From positions 2,480,001-2,544,000 of the forward strand of contig OZ260106.1 in the NCBI GenBank assembly GCA_965284645.1: 64,000 bases of DNA. Direction: 5' to 3'. A program made the translations under genes and the position numbers. The notes beneath the pieces were generated by a model that was not told the DNA's origin, did not search any database, and saw only the letters and a list, made by a program, of their open reading frames with translations. Of the stretch, positions 34,552 through 43,209 are shown in pieces (within the stretch, counting starts at the first letter, position 1; each line of letters begins with the position of its first letter). The stretch comes from JAIBAJ01 sp965284645 (lineage in GTDB: Bacteria; Bacteroidota; Bacteroidia; JAIBAJ01).

Positions 34552-35394
34552 TTACTTATTATTGAAAGGTATATTAAGAAGACTAGGAATTGCCGTAATA
34601 CCTACAGTAAAAAAATCCCTTTTAGTAAGGTTTGGAATTGTATAACCAATAGAGTTTTTGCCAGAACTATAGTTTTTATTAAATTCAAAAAAAAGTACAA
34701 CACTATTTACATAAACTGAAAGTTTTGTATTAAAACTAAAATAATTTTTATTTAAAGTTAAATTGGGATTATTTTGCAATCCTACAAGGGTTTCCAACGC
34801 TCTAGGGCTGCTCTCTCCATTTTGATATTTTATAAAATTAAACCCAGTATTTAAGGTTATCCCAAAAACTTTAATTATGGGAACCTGATCTTTCATAAAG
34901 CCAAGTTGCAGCCCGAGGTTACCTTGAATACTTTGAAAATTATAATTCTTAAGATTTTGAAGGGAATCTTTATTTTGAAGACCAACAGATGATAATCCAA
35001 AACTTGCAAAAGGATTTATGAAAAACAAATCCGAGGGAGTAATTTTTGCAGATATATTAATAATGGCATAAGGATTTTTATTTAAAAGATTTAATTTTTC
35101 AGCGGCAAAACTATCAGTCTTAAAATATGTATTTATTATTCCTGGTGAGTATCTTGCGCTTAAAATAAAATGTTTACCGATAAGTGCATCAACCGAAACT
35201 CCTCCAGCAACACTCCCTGTTGAATTTACGTTAAACCCAAAATTACCAATTCCAGAAACTAAAACAACATTTTGAGCATTTTTTAAAACATCTGATGAAA
35301 CTGTTAGTTGAGAGAAGCTCTTAAGACTTAATAAGAGTTGAAGAAATATAATTACTTTTAATCTCATGGATATTTTTTTTAGGTACTTTTTCAT
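34552..35394 (-). CDS. Putative outer-membrane beta-barrel protein
   Basis: A 280-residue protein with an N-terminal signal sequence (residues about 10-29, ending SFSQ) and, after it, alternating strands rich in aromatic and small residues, such as 'vVLVSGIGNFGFNVNStGSVAGGVSVDaLIGkHFILSARYSPGI', 'fFINPFASFGLSSVGL' and a C-terminal 'RDFFTVGITAIPSLLNIPF'. This is the look of a 10-14-stranded barrel. The ATG at 35394 overlaps the previous stop (ATGA), so I keep it; an ATG at 35367 would give a shorter signal peptide. A loose resemblance to PorP/SprF-type proteins is possible but not convincing. Confidence 0.7.
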   Translation of the reverse strand: MKKYLKKISMRLKVIIFLQLLLSLKSFSQLTVSSDVLKNAQNVVLVSGIGNFGFNVNSTGSVAGGVSVDALIGKHFILSARYSPGIINTYFKTDSFAAEKLNLLNKNPYAIINISAKITPSDLFFINPFASFGLSSVGLQNKDSLQNLKNYNFQSIQGNLGLQLGFMKDQVPIIKVFGITLNTGFNFIKYQNGESSPRALETLVGLQNNPNLTLNKNYFSFNTKLSVYVNSVVLFFEFNKNYSSGKNSIGYTIPNLTKRDFFTVGITAIPSLLNIPFNNK

Positions 35395-36392
35395 TCAAGC
35401 TCAATTAGTTCTTTATCAAATTTTCTTTCAAATTTTTCCCCATCAATATTTCCTATAAAAATATACCTTCCTTCGTTATTCTCCTTCTTGAATGAAACTG
35501 TTTCAATTTCTGTATTTTGTGGATTAAGGTTTACATTTTTGTCAGATATTATTGAATTTATTTTAATCTCATTTCTTAAATATCTTACTTTAATTTGATT
35601 GTTAATTATTACCTCTATAAAAGATTCTGGAAGAGTGGAAGGTTGAATTTCAGTGATTTTTGCCTTCGTTTTTTGGACATAATCTAATAATTCTTCAGAA
35701 GGTACATCTTCGTTTAAAAATCGCCGATATACGAAACCTTTGATGTAAGAAAATTCTGAGACCTGATCATCGGAGTAATTGGTGGTATTTAATGTTTTTA
35801 CAAATGCTTCCAAATCATTTAGCACTAAAATGACTTCCTTTCTGTAATCTTTTGGATATGAATTACATGTGTTTGAAAGGTAATCAAGTGCTTCTTCAAA
35901 CAATTTTTTACGAATTAATTTACTTTTGAAAAGTTTTTTGAAAATGAAAAATTGCATTGCACTATCCAATTTGTATAATTCATCTTGTTCACCAGGTTCG
36001 TTTTCTGGAATATAATGGAAACAATTACTAAATCTTAATTCTAAAATATCATAATATCCTTTTGAGTCACAAGTAATACTTTCATTTACAGCCTGTAAAA
36101 ATTTTGTAAATTGTATTTTTGGTTCTTCTAGATCCTGAATTGGTTGATAATTTGATAACCTATCATAATATTTATCTTCAATTTTAAAATTTAGTAAATT
36201 GCTGTTTTCTTCAATAATAGGTTCAAATTTTAGTTCCTGGCCGTTAGTTAATGTATAATTTGTTGAAATGTAACCTACTGAAGGGGTCAGCAATATTTTT
36301 TTTGGTGTTTTGAATCCCCAAAAGAGTAATGTTGAAAATAAAGCACCTACCAATAAAGAAATTAATACGGGTTTGTTAATTTTATTTTTCAT
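35391..36392 (-). CDS. Membrane-anchored protein of unknown function
   Basis: A 333-residue protein with a single N-terminal membrane helix (about residues 8-27, LISLLVGALFSTLLFWGF) and a long soluble part that would face the periplasm. The middle is predicted helical and charged ('KLDSAMQFFIFKKLFKSKLIRKKLFEEALDYL'), the end is beta-rich with 'GRYIFIGNIDGEKFERKFDKELIELE'. I recognise no family. First gene of the AT-rich cluster; its stop overlaps the next start by 4 bases. The 49-base gap before it from the transferase gene shows no terminator, so a longer transcript starting at 37611 is possible. Confidence 0.7.
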   Translation of the reverse strand: MKNKINKPVLISLLVGALFSTLLFWGFKTPKKILLTPSVGYISTNYTLTNGQELKFEPIIEENSNLLNFKIEDKYYDRLSNYQPIQDLEEPKIQFTKFLQAVNESITCDSKGYYDILELRFSNCFHYIPENEPGEQDELYKLDSAMQFFIFKKLFKSKLIRKKLFEEALDYLSNTCNSYPKDYRKEVILVLNDLEAFVKTLNTTNYSDDQVSEFSYIKGFVYRRFLNEDVPSEELLDYVQKTKAKITEIQPSTLPESFIEVIINNQIKVRYLRNEIKINSIISDKNVNLNPQNTEIETVSFKKENNEGRYIFIGNIDGEKFERKFDKELIELE

Positions 36393-36441
36393 TGTTTATT
36401 TTACTTTTTCTTAAATTTTCCCTCACCCACCTCTCCACATC

Positions 36442-37308
36442 CTATTGCGTTAGAACCTCAGCTTTATCCGGTATTTGCGTGTTAGAAGGAATGCTCAGAT
36501 TATCTCCAATTACAGCCCCTGTACCAACAAAACAGCGAACACCAATTTTGGTATTATTCCCTACTTTGGCACTATGGCTAATCCCACAGGCCCCACCAAT
36601 TTGTACATCATTTCCAAATTTGGCATGAAGTCCGATTGTACATCCAATCCCGAATTCACTGCGCTCACCATGAGTAACGCCCATTCCAACCTTAGTCAAA
36701 TGACCTACCATTGAACCTTTTTTCAAAGTTATATTTCCTATAATAGTGTTTCCATCTACTAAATTGATATTAGTTCCAAGAGTTGCTCTATTAGCAATAT
36801 AGGCTCCTGATTCTACTCGAAGCATTGGTAAATCCCTAATCCAAGTATCAGGATAAATTGAAATGTCCAACGCCCCCTTATACCCAAACAGCCTAAAAAC
36901 AATTGTCTTAAACCAAGGAATGGATAGAATTATACCATACACAGGTTTGAAGTAGTAAACACTCGTCCAGCAGATACCATACAAACGACGCATGGCATAA
37001 ATGGGAAAACGAACATCCCGAGGAAACACACCTTTAATAATACCTGCCTGAAATGGTCGGCTTAATACACCTGCTGTAATGCCAAACAATAGGCTATAGG
37101 CTAATGGGAAGGAGGCCAAAAGCAAAAGTTTCAAGGCCAAACTTTCAACATAAATTATAGGGAGTCCCAAGAGAATTAAGGGGAGACCATAAATTAACCA
37201 TTGCATCAAGAATACACCAGAATGCACCAACCAAGCAGGTACCACCATCATGGCTTCCAACTCTTCTGGTGTTGGCAAAGCTGATCGTTTATTTTCTTGT
37301 GCTTCCAT
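36442..37308 (-). CDS. Membrane-associated left-handed beta-helix (hexapeptide) transferase
   Basis: A 288-residue protein. Two long hydrophobic segments near residues 30-55 and 60-82 are followed by an amphipathic region. Residues about 165-285 are hexapeptide repeats of the LbH fold: 'GAYIANrAtLGTniNlvdGNtiIGNitlkkGSmVGHlTkVGmGVtHGErSEFGIGCTIGLHAKFGNDVQIGG', then 'VGNNTKIGVRCFVGTGAVIGDNLSIP'. Such proteins are usually O- or N-acyltransferases acting on sugars or lipids; the acceptor is unknown. Base composition is ordinary, unlike the AT-rich genes that follow. A 15-base gap separates it from the upstream regulator gene. Confidence 0.88.
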   Translation of the reverse strand: MEAQENKRSALPTPEELEAMMVVPAWLVHSGVFLMQWLIYGLPLILLGLPIIYVESLALKLLLLASFPLAYSLLFGITAGVLSRPFQAGIIKGVFPRDVRFPIYAMRRLYGICWTSVYYFKPVYGIILSIPWFKTIVFRLFGYKGALDISIYPDTWIRDLPMLRVESGAYIANRATLGTNINLVDGNTIIGNITLKKGSMVGHLTKVGMGVTHGERSEFGIGCTIGLHAKFGNDVQIGGACGISHSAKVGNNTKIGVRCFVGTGAVIGDNLSIPSNTQIPDKAEVLTQ

Positions 37309-37323
37309 TTTGTTTTTTTTCTT

Positions 37324-37611
37324 TCACCCCACCCACCCCTTCCTAAACGCCTTCACCACCGCTACAACCATATTGGAGGCACCGGTTTTTTTGAGTATGT
37401 TGCGGCGGTGGGTTTCTACCGTGTCCATACTGATGTTCAATTTTTCCGCTATCATCTTACTAGATAATCCTTCCACTATCCATTCCAAAACCTCCAATTC
37501 TCTATCGCTCAAAGCTTCTGTTTGGTCGCTGTTCATACCTTTCAAACCTCGCGTTCTTTTCTTTTTTAAGGTTCGTAAATCTATAGGTGAAGTAGGATTG
37601 TAAAGCCTCAC
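37324..37611 (-). CDS. Small LuxR-type (GerE) helix-turn-helix regulator
   Basis: Only the DNA-binding output domain of a LuxR/NarL regulator: 'LSDRELEVLEWIVEGLSSKMIAEKLNISMDTVETHRRNILKKTGASNMVVAVVKAF'. The canonical I-A-E-K-L-x-I-S and T-V-E-T-H-R-x-N-I-L-K-K blocks are intact. With the GTG at 37611 it is 95 residues; the ATG at 37536 would give 70 residues and still include the whole domain. No receiver or sensor part is fused. It is just upstream of the hexapeptide transferase gene on the same strand. Confidence 0.85.
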   Translation of the reverse strand: MRLYNPTSPIDLRTLKKKRTRGLKGMNSDQTEALSDRELEVLEWIVEGLSSKMIAEKLNISMDTVETHRRNILKKTGASNMVVAVVKAFRKGWVG

Positions 37612-37833
37612 GGAAAACCTGTAATTTTAATTTTATGAATCAAAGGAAGTTTAAACCTTATATTCAGCCTATTTTATGATGAATACGCTTAGAATTATGA
37701 TGAAAAGGCTTTGTTTTTTGATGAATGAATAAGTTGGGAGGGAGAAATGCCATCGTTTCGAATGAGCTATGGCTTTGTTTTTTTTGTAAATTTGAACTCA
37801 GAAAAAGCATTAGAAAATCTTTAACTTTTATTT

Positions 37834-38253
37834 ATGGGACTTACCTATGCTACCCTAAAACTAACCAACCAATATGATGAATATAAGTTTGGGGAAGGAT
37901 TAATTACGCAGGATCAAATCCGCGAATTAACCGTTGAAATGATGGTTGATACTGGTTCTATCCGATTGGCAATTAATGAAGAAATTCGTAGTCAATTAGG
38001 TTTAAAAAAAGGGATTCCTATGCAAGTTTCACTTGCTGGTGGTAGCATTAGCACTATGGAATTGGTAGGAGGAATTAAGGTGAGCTTTGGTAACCGATCT
38101 TGCTATACTGATGCGTTTGTATTACCCGGAAATACTGAACCATTGCTTGGTGCAATTCCTATTGAAGGTATGGATTTGGCAGTTGTTCCTTCTGAAAACA
38201 CTTTAATTTATAACCCAAAACATCCGGATGGGGCTTTGTTTTCGCTAAAATAA
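37834..38253 (+). CDS. Retropepsin-like (clan AA) aspartic protease domain protein
   Basis: A 139-residue single-domain protein. The catalytic motif is M-M-V-D39-T-G-S, and the second conserved block is L-L-G-A-I-P near residues 104-109, in the same order as in clan AA proteases. It would need to dimerise. A -7 box TAAATTTG is at 37787-37794. The histidine kinase begins 1 base after its stop. A close paralog (D39 in the same place, the same length) lies at 42255, just past the response regulator. Confidence 0.8.
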   Translation: MGLTYATLKLTNQYDEYKFGEGLITQDQIRELTVEMMVDTGSIRLAINEEIRSQLGLKKGIPMQVSLAGGSISTMELVGGIKVSFGNRSCYTDAFVLPGNTEPLLGAIPIEGMDLAVVPSENTLIYNPKHPDGALFSLK

Positions 38254-38254
38254 A

Positions 38255-41200
38255 TTGTTTTACTTTAAATTTCAATTAAAATACTTCTTAAAGCAAGGGT
38301 GGTTTTGCTTTGCTTTGTTTGTTTTTGCTTTTCCAATATTCGCCCAACAATACCCATTTCAACACCTTTCCGTGGCCGAAGGAATGAATAGCTCCACCGT
38401 TAACCACCTGATGCAAGACCACCAAGGCTATGTGTGGATGGCTACCCAAGGTGGAGGGGCTAACCGCTTCGATGGTAAAAGCGTTGAACATTTTACAAAG
38501 AGCAAGGGTCTTTCCTCCAATTTCCTCACCTTTATTTTCGAAACTAAATCGCATGCTATTTGGTTTGCCTCCGAAAATGGTGCTACCCTGTACCAGCAAG
38601 GTAAATTCTCCCATTTTGGACAAAAGGAAGGTCTTTGCGATGGTGTGGTGTATGCGCTGTGCGAAGATTATTCTGGGACGCTCTGGTTCGCCACCCAAAC
38701 GGAGGGTATTCGGTCCTACGCCAATAGACAATTTAAAAGTTTTACTACCGAAAATGGATTGCCTTCCAATACCTGTTTTACGCTGCAATCTTTCCAAAAT
38801 AAACTATGGATAGGCACCGATAATGGAATTGCCCTTTGTGAGCGGAATGAAATCACTACACTCAACTATCCTGATGCTCAAAATAAAGGTTTCTTTAGCA
38901 GTTGCAAAGACCAAGTTGGGAATTTGTGGTTTGGAGCAACGGATGGAACACTTATCCGCATTTCAAAAGAGGGGAAACCCTCAACGGTAGCCTTGCCCGC
39001 TCTGGTAAAATCAGATTTTATTGGAGGAATGTCTGCCGATAAAACTGGAAACCTATGGCTAGCTACCAACCACGGATTATTAAAAGCCAGTTTTGATGGA
39101 CTTGGGAATCCCAGCTTTAGGTTGTTCGGCAAAAGGGAAGGTCTATCGGTAGAGACTGTACAAACAGTTTTGGTAGATTATGAAAATGTAGTTTGGTCCG
39201 GAACATACTACGGCGGGGTAAATATTTTACCAACGGAATCGTTTGGTTTATTCAACGAAAATCAAGGCCTACCGGCCACAAATTGTACGGCCCTTTTACC
39301 TTTTTCGTCCAATCAAACCCTTGTGGGTACTACCAATGGATTGTTTCTTTACCAATCGAACGAAACCCATTCTTTTGACGAATTAAGGTTAGGAAAGAAT
39401 TTTGAATCCCTTGCCATCAATGATATGGCCTGGAGCCCATCGCATGAACTTTGGCTGGCCGAACAAAACGGGGTAAAGGTTTTCAAGGTTCTAAATCAAA
39501 AAGGGGTTTTAGTAAAAGAAATTAAGGATTCAGAAGGAAAAGACCTAATCAGTCCTCAAAAAATCCGGTTCGATAAAAAGGGAAATGCCTGGATTGCCAA
39601 TTACGGGTTGGGTTTGACCAAGGTAACGGCCAAGGGTAAAACAATTCATTATACAACAACCTCCGGCTTTCCAACCAATAATGTTTTAACTGTTTTCATT
39701 GATAAATCCGAAACCGTTTGGGTGGGTACCCACGACAAAGGCCTAATCCGATTGGATATGGACGGAGGGGTTCACCTTATTCAGGAAATGAACAAGGAAT
39801 CGGTTTGGAGTTTAGCAGAAGATGGAGAAGGGAATCTTTATGCGGGTACTGCCGATCATGGACTTTTCCGCAAAGCTCCCAATCAATCGGATTTTAAAGC
39901 TTTTTTAACTACCAAACAAGGATTGAAAAGCAATTACATTCCCGCCTTGGTGTATGATAGCCTAAGGCATTGTTTATGGCTTGGCGGAGAAGAGGGTTTT
40001 AGTCAGTTTGGTTTAGCCAAAGGAAAAGCTAAGCTGAAAAATTACGGCGAAAGTGATGGATTTAAACCCGTTACCATCAATCCCAATGGACTTTTCCCAT
40101 CAGAACAAGGACTTTTTTTGGGTTCTGTGAATGGTTTGGTTCAATTTAAATTAGGTGCCTCGCAATTTATGATGCCTTCCTTGAAGGTTGCCATAAAATC
40201 CATTCGGGTCAATAATTTGGTAGAAGATTTACAGAAGTATGCCCGTGAATTTGACCCCAGCACCAAGTTGCCTTTGGCCTTGGATCTTCCTTACTTTAAA
40301 AACAACCTTAGTTTTGAAATCAATGCCTTTTCATCCCAAAAGGTGTTGTTTCAATATAAATTAGAAGGTCAGGATGCCGATTGGACAGCAGCAAGTGCTT
40401 ATCCCTCAATTAGCTATACGAACTTAAAACCGGGAAAAACCTACCTCTTGCAGGTGAAATGTTTTAGGGAGTCGAATCCTGTTGAGTTTTCAATACTGAG
40501 CTTCCCGGTAACCATTCAGATTCCGTGGTGGGAAACAAAGGCTTTTATTGTATTCCTATTTTTGACTTTGCTGGTCTTGGTTATCCTTTTTATCCGCTAC
40601 AGGGTAGAAAACCTAAAAAGGCAAAACCTGGTATTGGAAACCACCGTGAAAGAAAGAACGGAAGAGATTCGAACACAAAAAGAAAAAGTGGAACAAACCC
40701 TGGGTGAAAAGGAACAACTATTAAAAGACAAAGAAGTGCTTTTAAAAGAAATTCATCACCGGGTGAAAAACAACCTGCAAACCATTTCAAGTTTGCTTAT
40801 GCTACAAGCCAATAATATAAAGGACGAGACGGCAAAAAAGGCTATTCAGGAAAGCCAAACCAGGGTACGCTCTATCGCCTTGTTGCACCAAAAGCTTTAC
40901 CAAAGCGAGGGGCTTGAATCGGTTGATTTTGCGGCCTTTGTGGATGACCTTACCCAACAACTTAAGCCAATTTTTCAAGATAAAACCAAGCAGATTGATT
41001 TGGTTTTAGAGTTGGAGCCATGCTTTTTGTTGATTGACAAGGCCATACCTCTGGGTTTAATCGTGAATGAGTGGATAACGAACTCCTATAAATATGCCTT
41101 TAATGAAAGGACAGAAGGCGTAATTCGAATTCAGTTAAGGCCGGCAGCGGCAGATACTAATTGGAAATGGATTTTAACCTACCAGGATTCAGGTCCCGGT

Positions 41201-41332
41201 TTCCGAGAAGAATTGCTTAGCCAGTCAAACAGCTCCTTGGGTTTGCGTTTAATTCGCTTGTTGAGTCAGCAATTGGGCGCAGAATTAGGATATCAGCAAA
41301 AGCCAAGTATTTTTACCATCCAATTTAAATAA
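38255..41332 (+). CDS. Sensor histidine kinase with two-component-regulator propeller (HisKA_2 type)
   Basis: A 1025-residue sensor. The start is a TTG 1 base after the previous stop: it gives a normal signal peptide (ending FAFPIFAQQ), while the first ATG would lose it. Residues 30-700 hold about 14 Reg_prop repeats ('G.vWiaT..GGanRfDGk', 'GtLWFATqteGI'), a two-domain periplasmic propeller, then a Y_Y_Y domain ('Yty.L.g.d..Wt....'), a membrane helix near 765-785 and a coiled coil. The kinase core has E-I-H-H835-R-V-K-N-N-L-Q with the phospho-acceptor histidine, and an N box around N938-E939. It lacks the receiver and AraC parts of hybrid sensors. The partner LytTR regulator follows 3 bases on. 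Confidence 0.9.
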   Translation: MFYFKFQLKYFLKQGWFCFALFVFAFPIFAQQYPFQHLSVAEGMNSSTVNHLMQDHQGYVWMATQGGGANRFDGKSVEHFTKSKGLSSNFLTFIFETKSHAIWFASENGATLYQQGKFSHFGQKEGLCDGVVYALCEDYSGTLWFATQTEGIRSYANRQFKSFTTENGLPSNTCFTLQSFQNKLWIGTDNGIALCERNEITTLNYPDAQNKGFFSSCKDQVGNLWFGATDGTLIRISKEGKPSTVALPALVKSDFIGGMSADKTGNLWLATNHGLLKASFDGLGNPSFRLFGKREGLSVETVQTVLVDYENVVWSGTYYGGVNILPTESFGLFNENQGLPATNCTALLPFSSNQTLVGTTNGLFLYQSNETHSFDELRLGKNFESLAINDMAWSPSHELWLAEQNGVKVFKVLNQKGVLVKEIKDSEGKDLISPQKIRFDKKGNAWIANYGLGLTKVTAKGKTIHYTTTSGFPTNNVLTVFIDKSETVWVGTHDKGLIRLDMDGGVHLIQEMNKESVWSLAEDGEGNLYAGTADHGLFRKAPNQSDFKAFLTTKQGLKSNYIPALVYDSLRHCLWLGGEEGFSQFGLAKGKAKLKNYGESDGFKPVTINPNGLFPSEQGLFLGSVNGLVQFKLGASQFMMPSLKVAIKSIRVNNLVEDLQKYAREFDPSTKLPLALDLPYFKNNLSFEINAFSSQKVLFQYKLEGQDADWTAASAYPSISYTNLKPGKTYLLQVKCFRESNPVEFSILSFPVTIQIPWWETKAFIVFLFLTLLVLVILFIRYRVENLKRQNLVLETTVKERTEEIRTQKEKVEQTLGEKEQLLKDKEVLLKEIHHRVKNNLQTISSLLMLQANNIKDETAKKAIQESQTRVRSIALLHQKLYQSEGLESVDFAAFVDDLTQQLKPIFQDKTKQIDLVLELEPCFLLIDKAIPLGLIVNEWITNSYKYAFNERTEGVIRIQLRPAAADTNWKWILTYQDSGPGFREELLSQSNSSLGLRLIRLLSQQLGAELGYQQKPSIFTIQFK

Positions 41333-41335
41333 TTT

Positions 41336-42067
41336 ATGTCGGAATTACGAATTGGTATTGTTGAAGATGATTTTTTGATAGCAGATAGTATTCGGGAGGC
41401 CTTACAGAAAATCGGCTATAAGGTAGTTTTTTCGGCTCCAAGCTATGAAAGTGCTATTCAATCCTTATCAAAGGAAATGGTAGATTTTGTTTTAATTGAC
41501 ATCAATTTGTCGGCCGAAAAGGATGGGGTGGATGTGGCTTACTGGATAAAAGAAAACAAGGACTTACCTTTTCTGTTTCTCACGGCCAACTCTGATAAAG
41601 CTACTGTTGATCGTGCCAAACTAACCAAACCTTTGGGCTATCTGATTAAGCCATTTGATGAAAACAGTCTTTATAGTGCCATTGAGGTGGCCTTAGAAAA
41701 TTTCAATCAAACTAAGCTTTCAGAAAATAACTTACCCCTACGATTTAAGGATTTTATTTTTGTAAAAAAGGAGGATAGTTTTATAAAAGTGGAGGTGAAA
41801 GATATTGTGTATGTGCAAAGCGATAACGTTTATTTGACCATCGTAACCTCCACCAATTCGTATTTGGTAAGAACCAAAATGGATGATTTTTTATCGGAAT
41901 TGAAACCGGAGTTATTTGTAAGGATTCATAGGAGTTATGCGGTGAACCTAGATTTTGTGGTTGGGTTGCAGGCTGATTGCGTTAAAATAAAACACTCGGT
42001 TAAGGAAATTCCAATTCAAAAACCGTATAAGCAGAAATTATTGGAAAGGGTGCAGTCTTTTAGATAG
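41336..42067 (+). CDS. LytTR-family response regulator
   Basis: A 243-residue regulator and the evident partner of the histidine kinase 3 bases upstream. The receiver domain has the acidic pocket E-D-D at residues 10-12, the phospho-acceptor Asp55 in F-V-L-I-D-I-N-L and the conserved lysine in I-K-P-F. The LytTR DNA-binding domain occupies about residues 135-240, with the strand motif 'vkvevkDIvYVQSDNVYLtIVT' and 'FVRIHRSYAVNLDFV'. The last codons run into a heptamer/14-mer tandem repeat that begins within the stop codon. Confidence 0.93.
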   Translation: MSELRIGIVEDDFLIADSIREALQKIGYKVVFSAPSYESAIQSLSKEMVDFVLIDINLSAEKDGVDVAYWIKENKDLPFLFLTANSDKATVDRAKLTKPLGYLIKPFDENSLYSAIEVALENFNQTKLSENNLPLRFKDFIFVKKEDSFIKVEVKDIVYVQSDNVYLTIVTSTNSYLVRTKMDDFLSELKPELFVRIHRSYAVNLDFVVGLQADCVKIKHSVKEIPIQKPYKQKLLERVQSFR

Positions 42068-42189
42068 AAGAGAGAAAATAGAAGAGAGAAAATAGAAGAG
42101 AGAAAATAGAAGGGAGAAAATAGAAGAGAGAAAATAGAAGAGAGAAAATAGAAGAGAGAAAATAGAAAATAGAAAATAGAAGAGAGAAA
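42064..42189. repeat. Tandem repeat of 14-base units (7-base half units)
   Basis: Seven units of ATAGAAGAGAGAAA (one has GGG for GAG), two half units ATAGAAA, and one further full unit, starting in the stop codon of the LytTR gene. The 14-base unit is two diverged heptamers. The phase resembles the heptamer arrays at 4633 and 57972. Confidence 0.93.
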
Positions 42190-42205
42190 ATAGTGGAGAG
42201 TAGGA

Positions 42206-42237
42206 TTGCCATGGTTTGGAAAGTTTGGTTATTTTTG
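42206..42237 (+). promoter_or_regulatory. Bacteroidota-type promoter of the second retropepsin-like gene
   Basis: TTG at 42206-42208, 21 bases, then TATTTTTG at 42230-42237, 17 bases before the ATG at 42255. Confidence 0.6.
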
Positions 42238-42254
42238 CTTAACAATATTTTGAA

Positions 42255-42674
42255 ATGGGTTTGATTTATGCAGAAATAGAACTAATTAATAGCGATGATT
42301 TGGCCTATGTTCGACGCAACATAATTGGAGCGGATGAAGTGAAACACATGAAGGTAAATATGCTTGTGGATACAGGCAGTGTGTATTTATGTATAAATGA
42401 AAATATTCAGGAGCAACTTCAACTTCCATTTTTGGAAAAACGTAAGGCACAATTGGCCAATGGACATATTGTAGAATATGATGTAGTTGGGCCAATAGAT
42501 CTTCGATTTAAGAATCGTCGTTGCACTACCAGTGCAATTGTTTTGCCCGGCGATAACGAACCTTTGCTAGGGGCTATACCAATGGAAGATATGGATGTTG
42601 TGGTTTTGCCTCACAGGCAAGAATTGGCTGTTCACCCCGATCATCCCTACTTTGCCCAAATGAAACTTAAATGA
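42255..42674 (+). CDS. Retropepsin-like (clan AA) aspartic protease domain protein
   Basis: A 139-residue single-domain protein and the nearest paralog of the one at 37834: the same length, the motif M-L-V-D39-T-G-S at the same place, and L-L-G-A-I-P with the E-P in front in the same position. The two share perhaps 40 percent of residues by eye, so the duplication is not recent. It has its own -7 box at 42230-42237. It brackets the kinase/regulator pair together with its paralog. Substrate unknown. Confidence 0.8.
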   Translation: MGLIYAEIELINSDDLAYVRRNIIGADEVKHMKVNMLVDTGSVYLCINENIQEQLQLPFLEKRKAQLANGHIVEYDVVGPIDLRFKNRRCTTSAIVLPGDNEPLLGAIPMEDMDVVVLPHRQELAVHPDHPYFAQMKLK

Positions 42675-42912
42675 GGCAACAAGCGCTTCAAGTTTATTCC
42701 TGAATCCTTTGGTTTTTAGCAAAATTACCACCTAAAACCTAATTCTTTTTCAGCTTGTCCTTTTAAATAACCTTAGGAATATATGCTGACTATTGCCAAG
42801 GTTGGTGAGGCGGGTTTGTTAGATAGGCTTGGGAGCCAGATACTATTTGAGTTACAAAGACTGTTTTTAAATCCATATTAAGCATTAGAGAGGAATTGGT
42901 CAGTTAAGGTTT

Positions 42913-43022
42913 TCTAAATCAATTTGTTATATAAATTATTTGCCACTACTTAATCGCGGAAAGCACAACTAAATCATGTAGTCCTGATTAATAAATCCTC
43001 CAATGGATTCATGTAGGTTTAA
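42913..43022 (-). repeat. R2 repeat copy f (minus orientation, degenerate)
   Basis: Contains 'taaatcaatttgt', 'ctacttaatcgcgg' and 'caactaaatcatgtagtcctgattaataaatcctcc', a diverged reverse copy of the modules at 44903-45076. It precedes R1 copy 6. The rest of 42675-42912 holds nothing I recognise. Confidence 0.7.
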
Positions 43023-43065
43023 AGTGCGATAAATTTTTTTCATAACAAATGTTGGAACGGAGGGT

Positions 43066-43209
43066 CCGGGCAACGATAGAGCCAAATAGCCCACAGGGAT
43101 GCGTAGGCACGGAGCAGACCGAGGACTATAGGCGATAGCGTGACCCGAACGCCCATGGCACAAAATTTTTTTCAATTCACCAATGGTTTTTGGGCGGAGG
43201 GGGCCCGCA
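43066..43209 (-). repeat. R1 structured repeat, copy 6 (minus orientation)
   Basis: Has CCGGGCAACGATAGAG, AAATAGCCCACAGGGATGC, GAGGACTATAGGCGATAGCG and GGGGGCCCGC. The basal stem is less perfect than in the other copies (CCCGAACGCCC against GGGCGGAGGG, with an internal loop). It is upstream of aroG, and an inverted copy lies downstream at 44673. Confidence 0.85.

Noticed and set aside
34552..35394. Assignment of the beta-barrel as PorP/SprF of the T9SS
   Set aside because: Length and strand pattern are compatible, but I cannot see the family-specific motifs and no other T9SS machinery gene is nearby.
42064..42189. Possible CRISPR array
   Set aside because: Units are 14 bases with no spacers and there are no cas genes in the window.
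42060..42245. 61-residue hydrophobic frame on the minus strand over the tandem array
   Set aside because: It is just the translated 14-base repeat, with a periodic Phe/Leu/Ser pattern.
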